DNA from: Pseudomonas kuykendallii | GTDB lineage: Bacteria; Pseudomonadota; Gammaproteobacteria; Pseudomonadales; Pseudomonadaceae | Length of the DNA stretch: 64,000 bases | Assembly: GCF_900106975.1 (NCBI RefSeq) | Contig: NZ_FNNU01000001.1 | Location: 124,001-188,000 of the forward strand | Reading direction: 5' to 3' | Part shown: piece by piece, positions 18,651-30,698 of the stretch | Position numbering within the stretch: the first letter of the stretch is position 1 | How the letters are laid out: the number at the start of each line of letters is the position of its first letter | Made by a program: the position numbers and the translations under genes | Notes under the pieces: model-generated | What the model saw: only the letters and a program-made list of their open reading frames with translations | Told to the model about the DNA's origin: nothing | The model's database searches: none

Positions 18651-19919
18651 ATGAAAAGCGCCCCTCAACCCCAGCACCACAGCGTCATCATCGTCGGCGG
18701 TGGCCAGGCCGGTCTTTCCGCCAGCTACTACCTGCAGCAGCAGGGCATCGATCACCTGCTGCTGGAGAAGCACAGCCTGACCCACGCCTGGCGCACGCAG
18801 CGCTGGGACGCCTTCTGCCTGGTCACGCCGAACTGGCAGTGCGCGCTGCCCGGCTACCCGTACCAGGGCGACGACCCGCACGGTTTCATGAAGCGCGAGG
18901 AAATCATCGCCTACCTCGACGGCTTCATCGCCTCGGTGAACGCGCCGGTACGCGAGGGCGTCGCGGTGCAGAAGGTCAGCCCGCGGCCGCAGGGCGGCTA
19001 CAGCGTGCAGACCTCGACCGGCGAGTTCAGCGCCGACGAGGTGATCATCGCCTCGGGTGGCTACCACACGCCGATCATTCCGCGCCTGGCCGAGCGCCTG
19101 CCGCCGAGCATCACCCAGATCCACTCCGAGCAGTATCGCAACCCGGCGCAGTTGCCGGCCGGCAAGGTGCTGGTGGTCGGCTCCGGGCAGTCCGGCGCGC
19201 AGATCGCCGAGGACCTGCACCTGGCCGGCCGCGAGGTGTTCCTCGCGGTCGGCGATGCGCCGCGCTGCGCCCGCTTCCACCGCGGCCGCGACGTGGTCGA
19301 CTGGCTGGCGGAGATGGGCTACTACGACATCGGCGTCGACCGCCATCCGTTGCGCGAGGGTGTGCGCGACAACACCAACCACTACGTCACCGGCCGCGAC
19401 GGCGGGCGCGACATCGACCTGCGCCGCTTCGCCCTCGAAGGCATGCAGCTGTTCGGCGTGCTGCGCGAGCTGGACGGCGACACCCTGCGTTTCTCCACCG
19501 ACCTCGCGGCCAAGCTGGACGCGGCGGACGCGGTGTACAACCGGATCAATGCCAGCATCGACCAGTACATCGCCGAGAACGCCATCGACGCGCCGCCCGG
19601 CGAGGTCTACCAGCCGCTCTGGCAACCGCCCGTGGAGCGCGAAACACTGAACCTGACGGAAGCCGGCATCAGCTGCATCGTCTGGTGCATCGGCTTCGCC
19701 CCGGACTTCGCCTACGTCGACGCCGGCGTGTTCAACGGTCGCGGCCATCCGGTCCACGCGCGTGGCGTCAGCGCCCAGCCGGGGCTGTATTTCCTCGGCC
19801 TGCCGTGGCTCTACACCTGGGGTTCGGGACGCTTCTCCGGGGTCGCCCGGGATGCCGAGTACCTGGTGGAGCGCATCGCCGAACGGATCGCGCCGCGCAG
19901 CCGCGTGGTCAATGCATAG
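18651..19919 (+). CDS. nitH: MSMEG_0569 family flavin-dependent oxidoreductase
   Basis: 422 aa class B-like flavin monooxygenase. Seen: FAD motif [14 protein letters not shown] (residues about 14-27), the NAD(P) motif [15 protein letters not shown] (about 180-194), an ATG-like linker FAPDFAYVD and C-terminal [16 protein letters not shown]. Start ATG 18651 has GGAG eight bases upstream. Last gene of the canonical Nit1C set; the oxidised substrate is unknown. Its TAG stop lies within the left end of a MITE-like inverted repeat, so the last residues may have been altered by the insertion. Confidence 0.9.
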   Translation: MKSAPQPQHHSVIIVGGGQAGLSASYYLQQQGIDHLLLEKHSLTHAWRTQRWDAFCLVTPNWQCALPGYPYQGDDPHGFMKREEIIAYLDGFIASVNAPVREGVAVQKVSPRPQGGYSVQTSTGEFSADEVIIASGGYHTPIIPRLAERLPPSITQIHSEQYRNPAQLPAGKVLVVGSGQSGAQIAEDLHLAGREVFLAVGDAPRCARFHRGRDVVDWLAEMGYYDIGVDRHPLREGVRDNTNHYVTGRDGGRDIDLRRFALEGMQLFGVLRELDGDTLRFSTDLAAKLDAADAVYNRINASIDQYIAENAIDAPPGEVYQPLWQPPVERETLNLTEAGISCIVWCIGFAPDFAYVDAGVFNGRGHPVHARGVSAQPGLYFLGLPWLYTWGSGRFSGVARDAEYLVERIAERIAPRSRVVNA

Positions 19920-20093
19920 GGTCTGCTGACGTTTCATTGACGGCCGCGCTAGGCCCTGCGGGTTGCGCGAGAAATGTCCCCCGCTGTCGTTGCAGGACTT
20001 GGCAAGGGACATCCATTGCCGGCGTCCTGCGCCTAACCAGGGAACATTTCTCGCGGCAACGCGACTCGCCAATCAAACGTCCACAGACCCTAT
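19916..20093. repeat. MITE-like 178-bp inverted repeat
   Basis: Ends are perfect inverted 10-mers ATAGGGTCTG / CAGACCCTAT; inner arms continue with GACGTTT / AAACGTC, GCGAGAAATGT / ACATTTCTCGC and GCAGGAC..GGCAA / TTGCC..GTCCTGC, so the whole element can fold into one long hairpin. No coding sequence. It supplies the nitH stop codon and precedes the DUF1348 gene. Consistent with a non-autonomous mobile element. Confidence 0.75.
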
Positions 20094-20110
20094 CTGCCCT
20101 GGAGCCGACA

Positions 20111-20581
20111 ATGTCCACACAACGCCCGCCGCTGCCGCCGTTCACCCGCGAGAGCGCCCTCGAGAAGGTGCGCCTCGCCGAGGACGGCTGGAACAGCCGC
20201 GACCCCGAACGCGTCTCGCTGGCCTACAGCCTCGACACCCGGTGGCGCAACCGCGCCGAATTCGTCCATGACCGCGCCGGGGCGAAAGCCTTCCTCGAGC
20301 GCAAATGGGCGAAGGAGCTGGACTACCGGCTGATCAAGGAGCTCTGGGCCTTCGACGGCAACCGTATCGCCGTGCGCTACGCCTACGAATGGCACGACGA
20401 CTCCGGCAACTGGTTCCGCTCCTACGGCAACGAGAACTGGGAGTTCGACGCCGACGGGCTGATGACGCGGCGTTTCGCCTGCATCAACGACCTGCCGATC
20501 CGCGAGGAGCAGCGCCTGTATCGCTGGCCGCTGGGGCGCCGGCCGGACGAGCATCCCGGCCTGTCCGACCTGGGGCTCTGA
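20111..20581 (+). CDS. DUF1348 (NTF2/SnoaL-like) family protein
   Basis: 156 aa cone-shaped NTF2-fold protein; typical motifs [44 protein letters not shown] and [12 protein letters not shown]. Start ATG 20111; longer open frames upstream run through the repeat and shadow nitH. Function unknown, although members are common small soluble proteins. It is followed by a clear terminator and may be read with the nit operon through the MITE-like element. Confidence 0.88.
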   Translation: MSTQRPPLPPFTRESALEKVRLAEDGWNSRDPERVSLAYSLDTRWRNRAEFVHDRAGAKAFLERKWAKELDYRLIKELWAFDGNRIAVRYAYEWHDDSGNWFRSYGNENWEFDADGLMTRRFACINDLPIREEQRLYRWPLGRRPDEHPGLSDLGL

Positions 20582-20690
20582 GCGCGGGCGCGGCCGCCCA
20601 CTCCGACAGCGCGCGTCGTTCGCGGTGATACTGCCGCTCTGGCCCTGCAGACCCTGCGGCCTTTCGCCACGGGGCCTGCAGCCACCGCGC

Positions 20691-20714
20691 CGGATCATCT
20701 GATCCGCTTTTTTT
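20691..20714 (+). terminator. Rho-independent terminator after DUF1348 gene
   Basis: CGGATC (20691-20696), loop ATCT, GATCCG (20701-20706), then C and seven T (20708-20714). It ends transcription of the nit/DUF1348 block before ccoG. Confidence 0.8.
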
Positions 20715-20794
20715 AGATTTAGCTGAGTCTGTTACCGGCACAGTTCGCCGCCGATCATGGTCGGGCCTGATAAAAAGCCTGATGGGGCGACACC

Positions 20795-22207
20795 ATGACC
20801 GACCGTATTCCCGCCCGGATCATCGACAGCATCGATCCGAGCCAGCCAATCCGCCTCACCCCCGCGCAAGCCGGCGGGCCGATCCACACCCGCAGTTTCA
20901 CCGGCCTGTTCCGCAACCTGCGCCGCTATGGCGCCGGGGCGCTGTTCCTGCTGTTCTTCGGCACCGCCTGGCTCGACTGGGGCGGCCGCCAGGCCGTGCT
21001 CTGGGACCTCTCCGGGCGCAAGTTCTACATCTTCGGCGCGACCTTCTGGCCGCAGGACCTGGTGCTGCTCTCGGCGATCCTGATCATCGCCGCCTTCGGC
21101 CTGTTCGCCATCACCGTGTTCGCCGGCCGCGTGTGGTGCGGCTACACCTGCCCGCAAAGCGTCTGGACCTGGGTGTTCATGTGGGCGGAGAAGGTCACCG
21201 AGGGTGACCGCGGCCAGCGTCTCAAGCTGGATGCCGCGCCCTGGTCGGCGACCAAGCTGCTGCGGCGTGGCGCCAAGCACGCGCTCTGGCTCGCCATCAG
21301 CCTGGCCACCGCGCTGGCGTTCGTCGGCTACTTCACGCCAATCCGCGACCTGGTGCGTGAGCTGTTCAGCCTGCAACTGGACCTGACCACCGCCTTCTGG
21401 GTCGCCTGCTTCGCCACCGCCACCTATCTCAATGCCGGCTGGCTGCGCGAACAGGTGTGCCTGCACATGTGCCCCTACTCGCGCTTCCAGAGCGTGATGT
21501 TCGACGCCGACACCCTGGTGGTGACCTACGACGCCGCCCGTGGCGAGAATCGCGGCCCGCGGCGCAAGGACGTCGACCCGCGCAGCGCCGGGCTGGGCGA
21601 CTGCATCGACTGCACCATCTGCGTCCAGGTCTGCCCCACCGGCATCGACATCCGTGACGGCCTGCAGCTCGACTGCTTGAGCTGTGGCGCCTGCATCGAC
21701 GCCTGCGACTCGGTGATGGACAAGATGGGCTATGCCCGCGGCCTGGTGCGCTACAGCTCGGAACGCGCGATGGCGGGCGGCAAGACCCGCCTGCTGCGGC
21801 CGCGCCTGATCGGCTACGCGGCGCTGCTGGTGGCGATGATCGGCGCCTTCGTCTGGGCTCTGCAGGTTCGCCCGCTGGTATCGCTGGACGTGACCAAGGA
21901 CCGCGGCCTGTACCGCGAGAACAGCCTCGGCCAGATCGAGAACATCTACACCCTGAAGCTGATCAACAAGACCCAGCAGGCGCGCCACTACGTCATCGAA
22001 CTGGCCGAGGAAGGCGACTTCCACTACAGCGGCCAGCGCGAGGTGCTCCTGCAACCGGGGGAGATCGTCGATCTGCCGGTGAGCGTGGCGCTGACCGCGG
22101 ACACCGCGAACAGCTCGCAGCCACTGACCTTCGCCGTGCAGGACCTCGACGAACCGACGACCCGGATCAGCGCCGCCAGCACCTTCGTCGCGCCGGTCAA
22201 TCGCTGA
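20795..22207 (+). CDS. ccoG: Cytochrome c oxidase accessory protein CcoG/FixG-like
   Basis: 470 aa membrane ferredoxin. Seen: four N-terminal hydrophobic segments with the CGYTCPQSVWTWVFMWAEK signature, two 4Fe-4S cluster motifs in CIDCTICVQVCPTG and CLSCGACIDACD, one more membrane helix near residue 340-357 and a C-terminal Ig-like FixG domain. Family role: copper reduction/handling during cbb3-oxidase assembly. Here it stands alone, without ccoNOQP or ccoIS neighbours, so it may be an additional copy. Start ATG 20795; the ribosome site is weak. Confidence 0.92.
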   Translation: MTDRIPARIIDSIDPSQPIRLTPAQAGGPIHTRSFTGLFRNLRRYGAGALFLLFFGTAWLDWGGRQAVLWDLSGRKFYIFGATFWPQDLVLLSAILIIAAFGLFAITVFAGRVWCGYTCPQSVWTWVFMWAEKVTEGDRGQRLKLDAAPWSATKLLRRGAKHALWLAISLATALAFVGYFTPIRDLVRELFSLQLDLTTAFWVACFATATYLNAGWLREQVCLHMCPYSRFQSVMFDADTLVVTYDAARGENRGPRRKDVDPRSAGLGDCIDCTICVQVCPTGIDIRDGLQLDCLSCGACIDACDSVMDKMGYARGLVRYSSERAMAGGKTRLLRPRLIGYAALLVAMIGAFVWALQVRPLVSLDVTKDRGLYRENSLGQIENIYTLKLINKTQQARHYVIELAEEGDFHYSGQREVLLQPGEIVDLPVSVALTADTANSSQPLTFAVQDLDEPTTRISAASTFVAPVNR

Positions 22208-22271
22208 CCGGTGGCGACAGCCGCGAGGCCGCCGCTCCGACATCCCCGAAGCACCGACAGGTTGAAGTACA

Positions 22272-23732
22272 GTGTCCAGCACCAGCCCAGCCGCGATGAC
22301 CCTGTCCACGATGAAGCGCTACGAGAAGTTCGCCGACGAGATCGCCGAATCGATCCGCAACGGCGTGCTCGCCCCCGGCGAGCGCGTCCCCTCGGTGCGA
22401 CACGCCAGCCGCACCTACGGGGTCAGCCCGTCCACGGTGTTCCAGGCCTACTACCTGCTGGAGGACCGCGGGCTGATCCAGGCGCGGGCGCGTTCCGGCT
22501 ACTTCGTCCGCGAGCACGCCAAGCACCCGCTGCACGAGCCTGAATCGCCGGTGGAGCGCGGCCCGCGCCAGGCGCAGACCACCGAGGTGGACGTCAGCGA
22601 ACTGGTGTTCTCGGTGCTCGGCTCGCTGAAGAACCCGGCCACCGTGCCCTTCGGTTCGGCCTTCCCGAGCCCCTACCTGTTCCCCCTCGCGCGGCTGGCC
22701 CGATCGATGGCGCAGAGCGTGCGCGACATGCCCCCGCAAGCGGTGATCGCCGACATGACCGCCGGCAATCCCGACCTGCGCCGGCAGATCGCCCTGCGCT
22801 ACATGGTCGCCGGCGTGCGCCTGCCAATGGACGAACTGGTGATCACCAACGGCGCGATGGAGGCGCTCAACCTCTGCCTGCAGAGCGTGACCCGTCCCGG
22901 CGACCTGGTGGCCATCGAGGCGCCGGCGTTCTACGCCACCCTGCAGGTGCTCGAGCGACTCAAGCTCAAGGCGGTGGAGATTCCCGTGCACCCGCGCGAG
23001 GGCATCGACCTGGAAAGCCTCGCCGACAGCCTGCAACGCCTGCCGATCAAGGCCTGCTGGTTCATGAGCAGCCTGCAGAACCCGCTCGGCGCGAGCATGA
23101 GCGAGGACAAGAAGCGCGCCCTCTACGAACTGCTGCACGGCCATCAGGTGCCGCTGATCGAGGACGACGTCTACGCCGAGCTGTACTACGGCACGCAGCC
23201 GCCAAAACCGGTGAAGAGCTTCGACCGCGACGGCCTGGTGATGCACTGCGGCTCGTTCTCCAAGAGCCTGGCGCCGGGCTACCGGGTCGGCTGGGTGGCG
23301 GGTGGGCGCTACGCCGAACAGATCAGCCGGCTCAAGCTGATGACCACCATCTCGCCCTCGGTGCCGGCCCAGGCGGCGATCGCCGACTACCTGCAACACG
23401 GCGGCTACGACCGTCACCTGCGCAAGCTGCGCCATGCACTGGAAATGCAGCAGGGCGCGATGCTCGCCTCCGCCGCCCGGCATTTCCCTGCGAGCACGAG
23501 GGTGACGCGGCCCACCGGCGGCTACTTCCTGTGGTTTGAGTTTCCCGAGCGGGTCGACTCGCTGCAGCTGTTCCAGCTGGCCCTCGCCCAGGGCATCAGC
23601 CTGGCGCCGGGGCCGATCTTTTCCGCCACCCGCCGCTTCGGCAACTGCGCCCGCCTCAACCACGGCCACCCGTGGGACGCCGGCAGCGAACGGGCGATGG
23701 AAACCCTCGGGCTGATCCTGGCGACCTTCTGA
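22272..23732 (+). CDS. MocR-type regulator: GntR HTH fused to aminotransferase-like domain
   Basis: About 486 aa. Winged HTH at about residues 20-85 (VPSVRHASRTYGVSPSTVFQ, then YYLLEDRGLIQARARSGYFV) followed by a fold-type I aminotransferase domain with the PLP lysine in CGSFSKSLAPGYRVGW. Regulates an unknown target, with PLP as cofactor. Start uncertain: GTG 22272 (AGG-containing leader) or the in-frame ATGs at 22296 and 22311. It converges with the LysE gene across a dispersed repeat. Neighbours give no obvious PLP-pathway target. Confidence 0.87.
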   Translation: MSSTSPAAMTLSTMKRYEKFADEIAESIRNGVLAPGERVPSVRHASRTYGVSPSTVFQAYYLLEDRGLIQARARSGYFVREHAKHPLHEPESPVERGPRQAQTTEVDVSELVFSVLGSLKNPATVPFGSAFPSPYLFPLARLARSMAQSVRDMPPQAVIADMTAGNPDLRRQIALRYMVAGVRLPMDELVITNGAMEALNLCLQSVTRPGDLVAIEAPAFYATLQVLERLKLKAVEIPVHPREGIDLESLADSLQRLPIKACWFMSSLQNPLGASMSEDKKRALYELLHGHQVPLIEDDVYAELYYGTQPPKPVKSFDRDGLVMHCGSFSKSLAPGYRVGWVAGGRYAEQISRLKLMTTISPSVPAQAAIADYLQHGGYDRHLRKLRHALEMQQGAMLASAARHFPASTRVTRPTGGYFLWFEFPERVDSLQLFQLALAQGISLAPGPIFSATRRFGNCARLNHGHPWDAGSERAMETLGLILATF

Positions 23733-23782
23733 GTGACGCCAGGGCTTCAGCTTCACCAAACGCCTGGCGCAAACCCGCTCCC

Positions 23783-23862
23783 GTAGGGTGCGCCGCGCGC
23801 ACCGAGCCGCAACGCCAGGGCTTCGGCTTCACCGAGGGGAAGGTGCGCATGGCGCACCCTAC
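23783..23862. repeat. Dispersed inverted repeat (GTAGGGTGCGCC family), copy 1
   Basis: Left arm GTAGGGTGCGCCGCGCGCAC at 23783-23802 and right arm GGTGCGCATGGCGCACCCTAC-like at 23842-23862, between converging genes; the right arm reaches the last codons of the LysE gene. A second copy is at 34524-34596. Common type of Pseudomonas intergenic repeat. Confidence 0.7.
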
Positions 23863-24461
23863 AGGAGCAGGCCCAGCCAGGCGGAAACCAGCAGCAACAG
23901 CCCCATCGCCTGGTTGAAGCGGCGCAGTGCGGTGGACGAGCGCAGCAGCCGCGCGCTGCCGACGCCCAGACAGGCCCAGGCGGCCAGGCAGGGCAGCGAG
24001 ACGACGAAGAAGATCGCCGCCAGTTGCAGCGTGCGCAGCCCCTGGTCCGGGCCGTGGCCGGCGAACACGCCGAGCACCGCCAGGGCCATCATCCAGGTCT
24101 TCGGGTTGACCAGTTGCAGGCTCGCCGCGGCAAACAGGCCGAAGCGCCCCGGCATGGCGCCCGGCGCGCCGAGGTCCGGGGGCGGGCTGCGGAAGATCTT
24201 CCAGGCCAGGTAGCTGAGCCAGGCGATGCCCGCCGCGTTCATCGCCAGTTGCACCTGCGGCAGGCGCGCCAGCAGGTCGCCGAACCCGCTGCCCACCAGC
24301 AGCACGATGGCCGCCGCGGCGGCGCAGGCGCCGAACACCGCCGGCAGGCTGGCGAGCAGGCCGTGGCGCGCGCCGTTGTTCAACACCAGCAGGTTGGTCG
24401 GGCCGGGCGTGATCGAGGCGACCAGTGCAAACAGCACGAAGGGCAAGAAGGACGCGGACAT
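23859..24461 (-). CDS. LysE family amino acid exporter
   Basis: 200 aa inner-membrane translocator with about six helices. Start motif FVLFALVASITPGPTNLLVL includes the TPGP signature; later LQLVNPKTWMMALAVLGVF is the second conserved segment. It exports amino acids or related small molecules. ATG 24461 has AGGAG eight bases upstream; the open frame beyond that only shadows the AraC gene. It is 44 nt downstream of the AraC regulator gene on the same strand, a common regulator/exporter pair. Confidence 0.92.
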   Translation of the reverse strand: MSASFLPFVLFALVASITPGPTNLLVLNNGARHGLLASLPAVFGACAAAAAIVLLVGSGFGDLLARLPQVQLAMNAAGIAWLSYLAWKIFRSPPPDLGAPGAMPGRFGLFAAASLQLVNPKTWMMALAVLGVFAGHGPDQGLRTLQLAAIFFVVSLPCLAAWACLGVGSARLLRSSTALRRFNQAMGLLLLVSAWLGLLL

Positions 24462-24505
24462 GGGCAGCTCCTGAAGAAGGGCAGCCCAGCATGTCGCGGC
24501 TGGAT

Positions 24506-25345
24506 TCAGCGGTCTGGACGATTCGTGCAGCGTGTGCGGTAGTCCGCCGGGGTCAGCGCGTAGGCGCGGCGGAACCAGCGGCCGAGGTGGCTCTGGTCGG
24601 CGAAGCCCAGCGTCGCGGCGACCAGCGCCGGCGTCTCGCCCCGCGCCAGCAGGCGGCGCGCGCGGGTCAGGCGCAGCTGGATCAGGTAGGCGTGCGGCGG
24701 CAGGCCATAAGCGGCCTTGAAGGCGCGGGTCAGGCGATAGCGGTCGACCCCGGCGATCTGCGCCAGCTGGTCCATGCCCAGGTCCTGCTCCAGGTGCGCG
24801 TGCAGGTAATCGCGCGCCCGCTGCGCCGCGCGCGGCAGGCGTGGGTCGCAGGCCGGCATCCGCGTGCGCCAGGTGAGATGGCGGGTCAGGCGCTCCAGCA
24901 GCAGGTCCAGCGCCGCCTGGCGGGCAATGCGGATGTCCCGGCCGTGGAGCATGGCGAAGGCGCTGGCGGTGGCGCCGGCCAGCTGCGGGTCCTCGGCGAG
25001 AACCTGGGCGAAACTCAGCTGGGCATGTTCCGGCGCCTGCTCGAACAGCCCGCACAACTCGCGCTCCAGCCAGTGCGGGTCGAGGTAGAGCATGCGGTAG
25101 GTGAACCCTTCAGCCGTCGGCGCATGGCCGTCATGGATGTCGCCGGGTTCGAGCAGGAACACCTGCCCCGGCGTGCTCGAACGCCGCGCGCCACGGCAAT
25201 GGAACTGCTGCACGCCCTGCTCGGTGAAACCGACCAGGTAGCTGTCGTGCCAGTGCGGATCGTAGGCATGGCCCTCGAAATGCGCCCGGATGGTCTCGAT
25301 GCCGGTGTCACCGTCCTGCAGCAGTTCCACCCAATTGTTGTTCAT
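24506..25345 (-). CDS. AraC family transcriptional regulator (cupin-type sensor)
   Basis: About 279 aa. N-terminal cupin sensor (about 15-95; HWHDSYLVGFTEQGVQQF, then FLLEPGDIHDGH) and C-terminal double HTH (about 175-275; LAQIAGVDRYRLTRAFKAAY and LVAATLGFADQSHLGRWFRR). Start M at 25345 chosen for its GGGAGG leader. Likely controls the LysE exporter gene downstream. Confidence 0.9.
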   Translation of the reverse strand: MNNNWVELLQDGDTGIETIRAHFEGHAYDPHWHDSYLVGFTEQGVQQFHCRGARRSSTPGQVFLLEPGDIHDGHAPTAEGFTYRMLYLDPHWLERELCGLFEQAPEHAQLSFAQVLAEDPQLAGATASAFAMLHGRDIRIARQAALDLLLERLTRHLTWRTRMPACDPRLPRAAQRARDYLHAHLEQDLGMDQLAQIAGVDRYRLTRAFKAAYGLPPHAYLIQLRLTRARRLLARGETPALVAATLGFADQSHLGRWFRRAYALTPADYRTRCTNRPDR

Positions 25346-25438
25346 GCCTGCCTCCCGCGTCGCCACTCATTATCGGCAGCGACGCGGTGCCAGGCTATCG
25401 CTGCGCGAACCGATGGTCTGGAAGATTTGTGCAGCGTC

Positions 25439-28163
<2,725 letters not shown>

Positions 28164-28248
28164 GTGAGTTCCCCGAAAGCGAAAGTGTTGGAGGCAGCAC
28201 GGCCCGCCGCGAGAGGCCGCGGGCAGCGTTGCGGGCGGTGGCGGCAGA

Positions 28249-29589
28249 TCAGGCGGCGGGCGTGTCCAGCAGGCCTTCGTCGGCGAGCCGGTCGAGCACG
28301 CGGTCGAAGGTCTCGACCAATTGCTCGATGTGGCCCTCGTCGTGCTGGAAGGAGAGGAACACCGATCCCCGTCCGCCGATGTCCACGCCTTCGAGGATCA
28401 ACGCCATGCGCATGGCGGCGATCATCTTCGGCGAGGGTCTGGCGAACTCGCCGCGGGTGATCCGCGACGGATCGCTCTCATGGGGTGACGCGCCGGGCAT
28501 CAGGTGGAAGCCGGAAAAACGTCCGTAGGCCAGCCAGTCGAGGCCCTTGCGCGCGAACAGCGCGTTCATCGATTGCCGGGCGTGCTCGCCGAGCGCATTG
28601 ATGCGCGCGCAAACGTCCCGTTCGACGATTTCGTCGATGGTGGCGATGGCCGCGGCGGCGGTCACCGGGTTGCCGGTGAAGGTGCCCTGGTGCAGCACCT
28701 TGTGCGCCGAATCCCGCGCCAGCACCGCCATCACCTCCTCGCGGCCGCCGACCATGCCGCCGGGCAGACCGCCGGCGGCGGCCTTGGCCAGGCAGGTGAG
28801 GTCCGGCTTCAGGCCGAGCAGGCCCTGCATGCCGTGGTTGCCGACGCGGAAGCCGGAAATCACCTCGTCGAGGATGAACAGCGCGCCCTGGCGGCGAGCC
28901 AGCTCGGCGCCGGCCTGGAGGAACTCGTCGGAAACCGGGGTGACGCCGAAGTGCGAGCCGACCGGCTCGGCGATCATCGCGGCGATGTCGGCGCCGTGCG
29001 CTTCGAAGGCGGCGGCGAGGCCGGCGAAGTCGTCCGGGCGGATCAGCAGCGTGTGACTGGCGATCTCCTCCAGCACGCCGGGCGCCGGCTGGCCGTCGAA
29101 GTGGCTGTTGTAGCCGGAGGCGGAGAAGTCGTGCCAGCCGTGGTAGTGGGTGGCGATGCGCAGGATCTTGCGGCGCCCGGTGTAGGCCCGCGCCATGCGC
29201 AACGCCAGCAGGGTCGCCTCGGTGCCGCTGCCGGCGAAGCGAACCTTCTCGACACCGGGAATCTGCCGGACGATACGTTCGGCCCAACGCACTTCCATCG
29301 GGTGGCTGGCGGCGTACTGCACGCCGTGGGACAACGCCTCGGCGATCGCTGCGTTGACCTTGGGGTAGCCATGGCCGAGGACCAGCGAGCCGTGGCCGCC
29401 GAAGAAATCCAGGTAGGCGTTACCGTCGACATCGGTCTTGTAGGTGCCCTGGGCGTGGCTGATGTACAGGCCATGCGGTTCGAACACGCGGGTGTCGGCG
29501 GTCACGCCGTCCGGCATCACGGCACGGGCGCGCTCCGCCCAGCGGGCGGAACCGACGGTTTTGCGTTTATAGTCATCGAAAATAGACAT
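28249..29589 (-). CDS. Class III aminotransferase, probable D-phenylglycine aminotransferase
   Basis: 446 aa PLP enzyme related to glutamate-1-semialdehyde aminomutase. PLP lysine is K269 in TCLAKAAAGGLPGG; the cofactor Asp motif ALFILDEVISGFRVGNHGM is present. The N-terminus (DDYKRKTVGSARWAERA, then VMPDGVTADTRVFEPHGLYI) and middle (THYHGWHDFSASGYNSHFDG) closely resemble, as I recall it, the stereo-inverting D-phenylglycine aminotransferase of P. stutzeri, including K269. That reaction gives benzoylformate and L-glutamate from D-phenylglycine and 2-oxoglutarate, and benzoylformate is the substrate of MdlC encoded two genes on. Start ATG 29589 has GGGGAG. First gene of the operon, divergent from a LysR gene. 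Confidence 0.85.
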   Translation of the reverse strand: MSIFDDYKRKTVGSARWAERARAVMPDGVTADTRVFEPHGLYISHAQGTYKTDVDGNAYLDFFGGHGSLVLGHGYPKVNAAIAEALSHGVQYAASHPMEVRWAERIVRQIPGVEKVRFAGSGTEATLLALRMARAYTGRRKILRIATHYHGWHDFSASGYNSHFDGQPAPGVLEEIASHTLLIRPDDFAGLAAAFEAHGADIAAMIAEPVGSHFGVTPVSDEFLQAGAELARRQGALFILDEVISGFRVGNHGMQGLLGLKPDLTCLAKAAAGGLPGGMVGGREEVMAVLARDSAHKVLHQGTFTGNPVTAAAAIATIDEIVERDVCARINALGEHARQSMNALFARKGLDWLAYGRFSGFHLMPGASPHESDPSRITRGEFARPSPKMIAAMRMALILEGVDIGGRGSVFLSFQHDEGHIEQLVETFDRVLDRLADEGLLDTPAA

Positions 29590-29774
29590 GCGGACTCCCC
29601 AGGCGGACAGCAGGTAAATAAGGTCTAGGGCAGTCGAAACGAAAAGGCGAAGCTTGAATTCCGTGGGGTCTGCGCCCCTTGGTTGATACGAATCTTAGGT
29701 AGACCGCGGGCCTCGAACAATGCCCCCAAAAGCGGATTACCGTTGCCATCTGGTCAACGAAAGGAGAACCCCTC

Positions 29775-30686
29775 GTGGAGCAACAAGGTTTCCAGCGCAT
29801 CCGCTATCTCGCCGCTGCACTGCGCCACGGCTCGATGCGCGCCGCCGCCGACAGCCTGGACATCGCACCCTCGGTGGTCAGCCGGCAGATCGCCCTGCTG
29901 GAGAAGGAGCTGGGCCTGACCCTGCTGGAGAAGAACGGGCGCAAGGGCGTGAGCGGCTCGGAGGCGGCGCAGGTGCTGCTGGAATGCCACGAGGAACAGC
30001 AGGCCAGCGTCGACCATGCGCTGACCCGCCTGGACAACCTGCGCACGCGCATGGACGACTCGCTGCGGGTGGTCGCCAGCGAGGGCTTCCTGCCGGCGCT
30101 GAGCGGTGCGCTGGGCTCGCTGCTGGCGCGTGCGCAGTCGCCACTGACGCTGGATTTCATGAGCGTGCCGGAGCTGACCCGCGAACTGCTGGAAGAACGC
30201 GCGCACTTCGCCCTGGTGTTCGCGCCGATGACCAATCCGGAACTGGAAGTGATCGCCCACGCGCACCAGCCGCTGCACCTGATCGTTCCCGCCGGGCACG
30301 AACTGGCGCTGCGCGGCGAGCCGGTGGACTTCCCCACCATCGCCCGCTATCCGCTGGCGCTGACCTCGCCAAGCATCGGCATCCGCCAACTGGTGCGGCG
30401 CGTGGAAACCTACGAGAAGGTCAGCCTGCGCCCGGAGCTGACCACCACCTCGCTGGAAATCATCAAGACCTACGTACTCTCCGGATGCGGCATCAGCCTG
30501 CTGCCGCGGTTCGCCGTCGCCGAGGAAGTGCGCGCCGGGCAGGTCGTCGCGCTGCCGGTGGCGAACGCCACCTTCCTTTCCTCCGAGGCCTGCATCCTGA
30601 TGCGCCGCGGCCAGCGCCTGTCCAGGGCCGGGCGCGAAATGCTCGAGCACCTGCGCCGTTCGCTGACGATCTTCGAGGCGAGCTGA
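29775..30686 (+). CDS. LysR family regulator, divergent from the phenylglycine cluster
   Basis: 303 aa, GTG start with AAAGGAG. HTH at about residues 18-38 (GSMRAAADSLDIAPSVVSRQ) then the LTTR effector domain with MDDSLRVVASEGFL and ARYPLALTSPSIGIRQLV. The 185-nt divergent gap to the aminotransferase gene makes it the probable activator of that operon, with an aromatic amino acid or keto acid as the plausible inducer (inference). Confidence 0.9.
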   Translation: MEQQGFQRIRYLAAALRHGSMRAAADSLDIAPSVVSRQIALLEKELGLTLLEKNGRKGVSGSEAAQVLLECHEEQQASVDHALTRLDNLRTRMDDSLRVVASEGFLPALSGALGSLLARAQSPLTLDFMSVPELTRELLEERAHFALVFAPMTNPELEVIAHAHQPLHLIVPAGHELALRGEPVDFPTIARYPLALTSPSIGIRQLVRRVETYEKVSLRPELTTTSLEIIKTYVLSGCGISLLPRFAVAEEVRAGQVVALPVANATFLSSEACILMRRGQRLSRAGREMLEHLRRSLTIFEAS

Positions 30687-30698
30687 GCGAGTACCACT

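Noticed and set aside
18839-20110. Long plus-strand frame through nitH and the MITE-like element, in frame with the DUF1348 gene
   Set aside because: Arg/Pro-rich shadow of nitH; only the portion from 20111 has family sequence.
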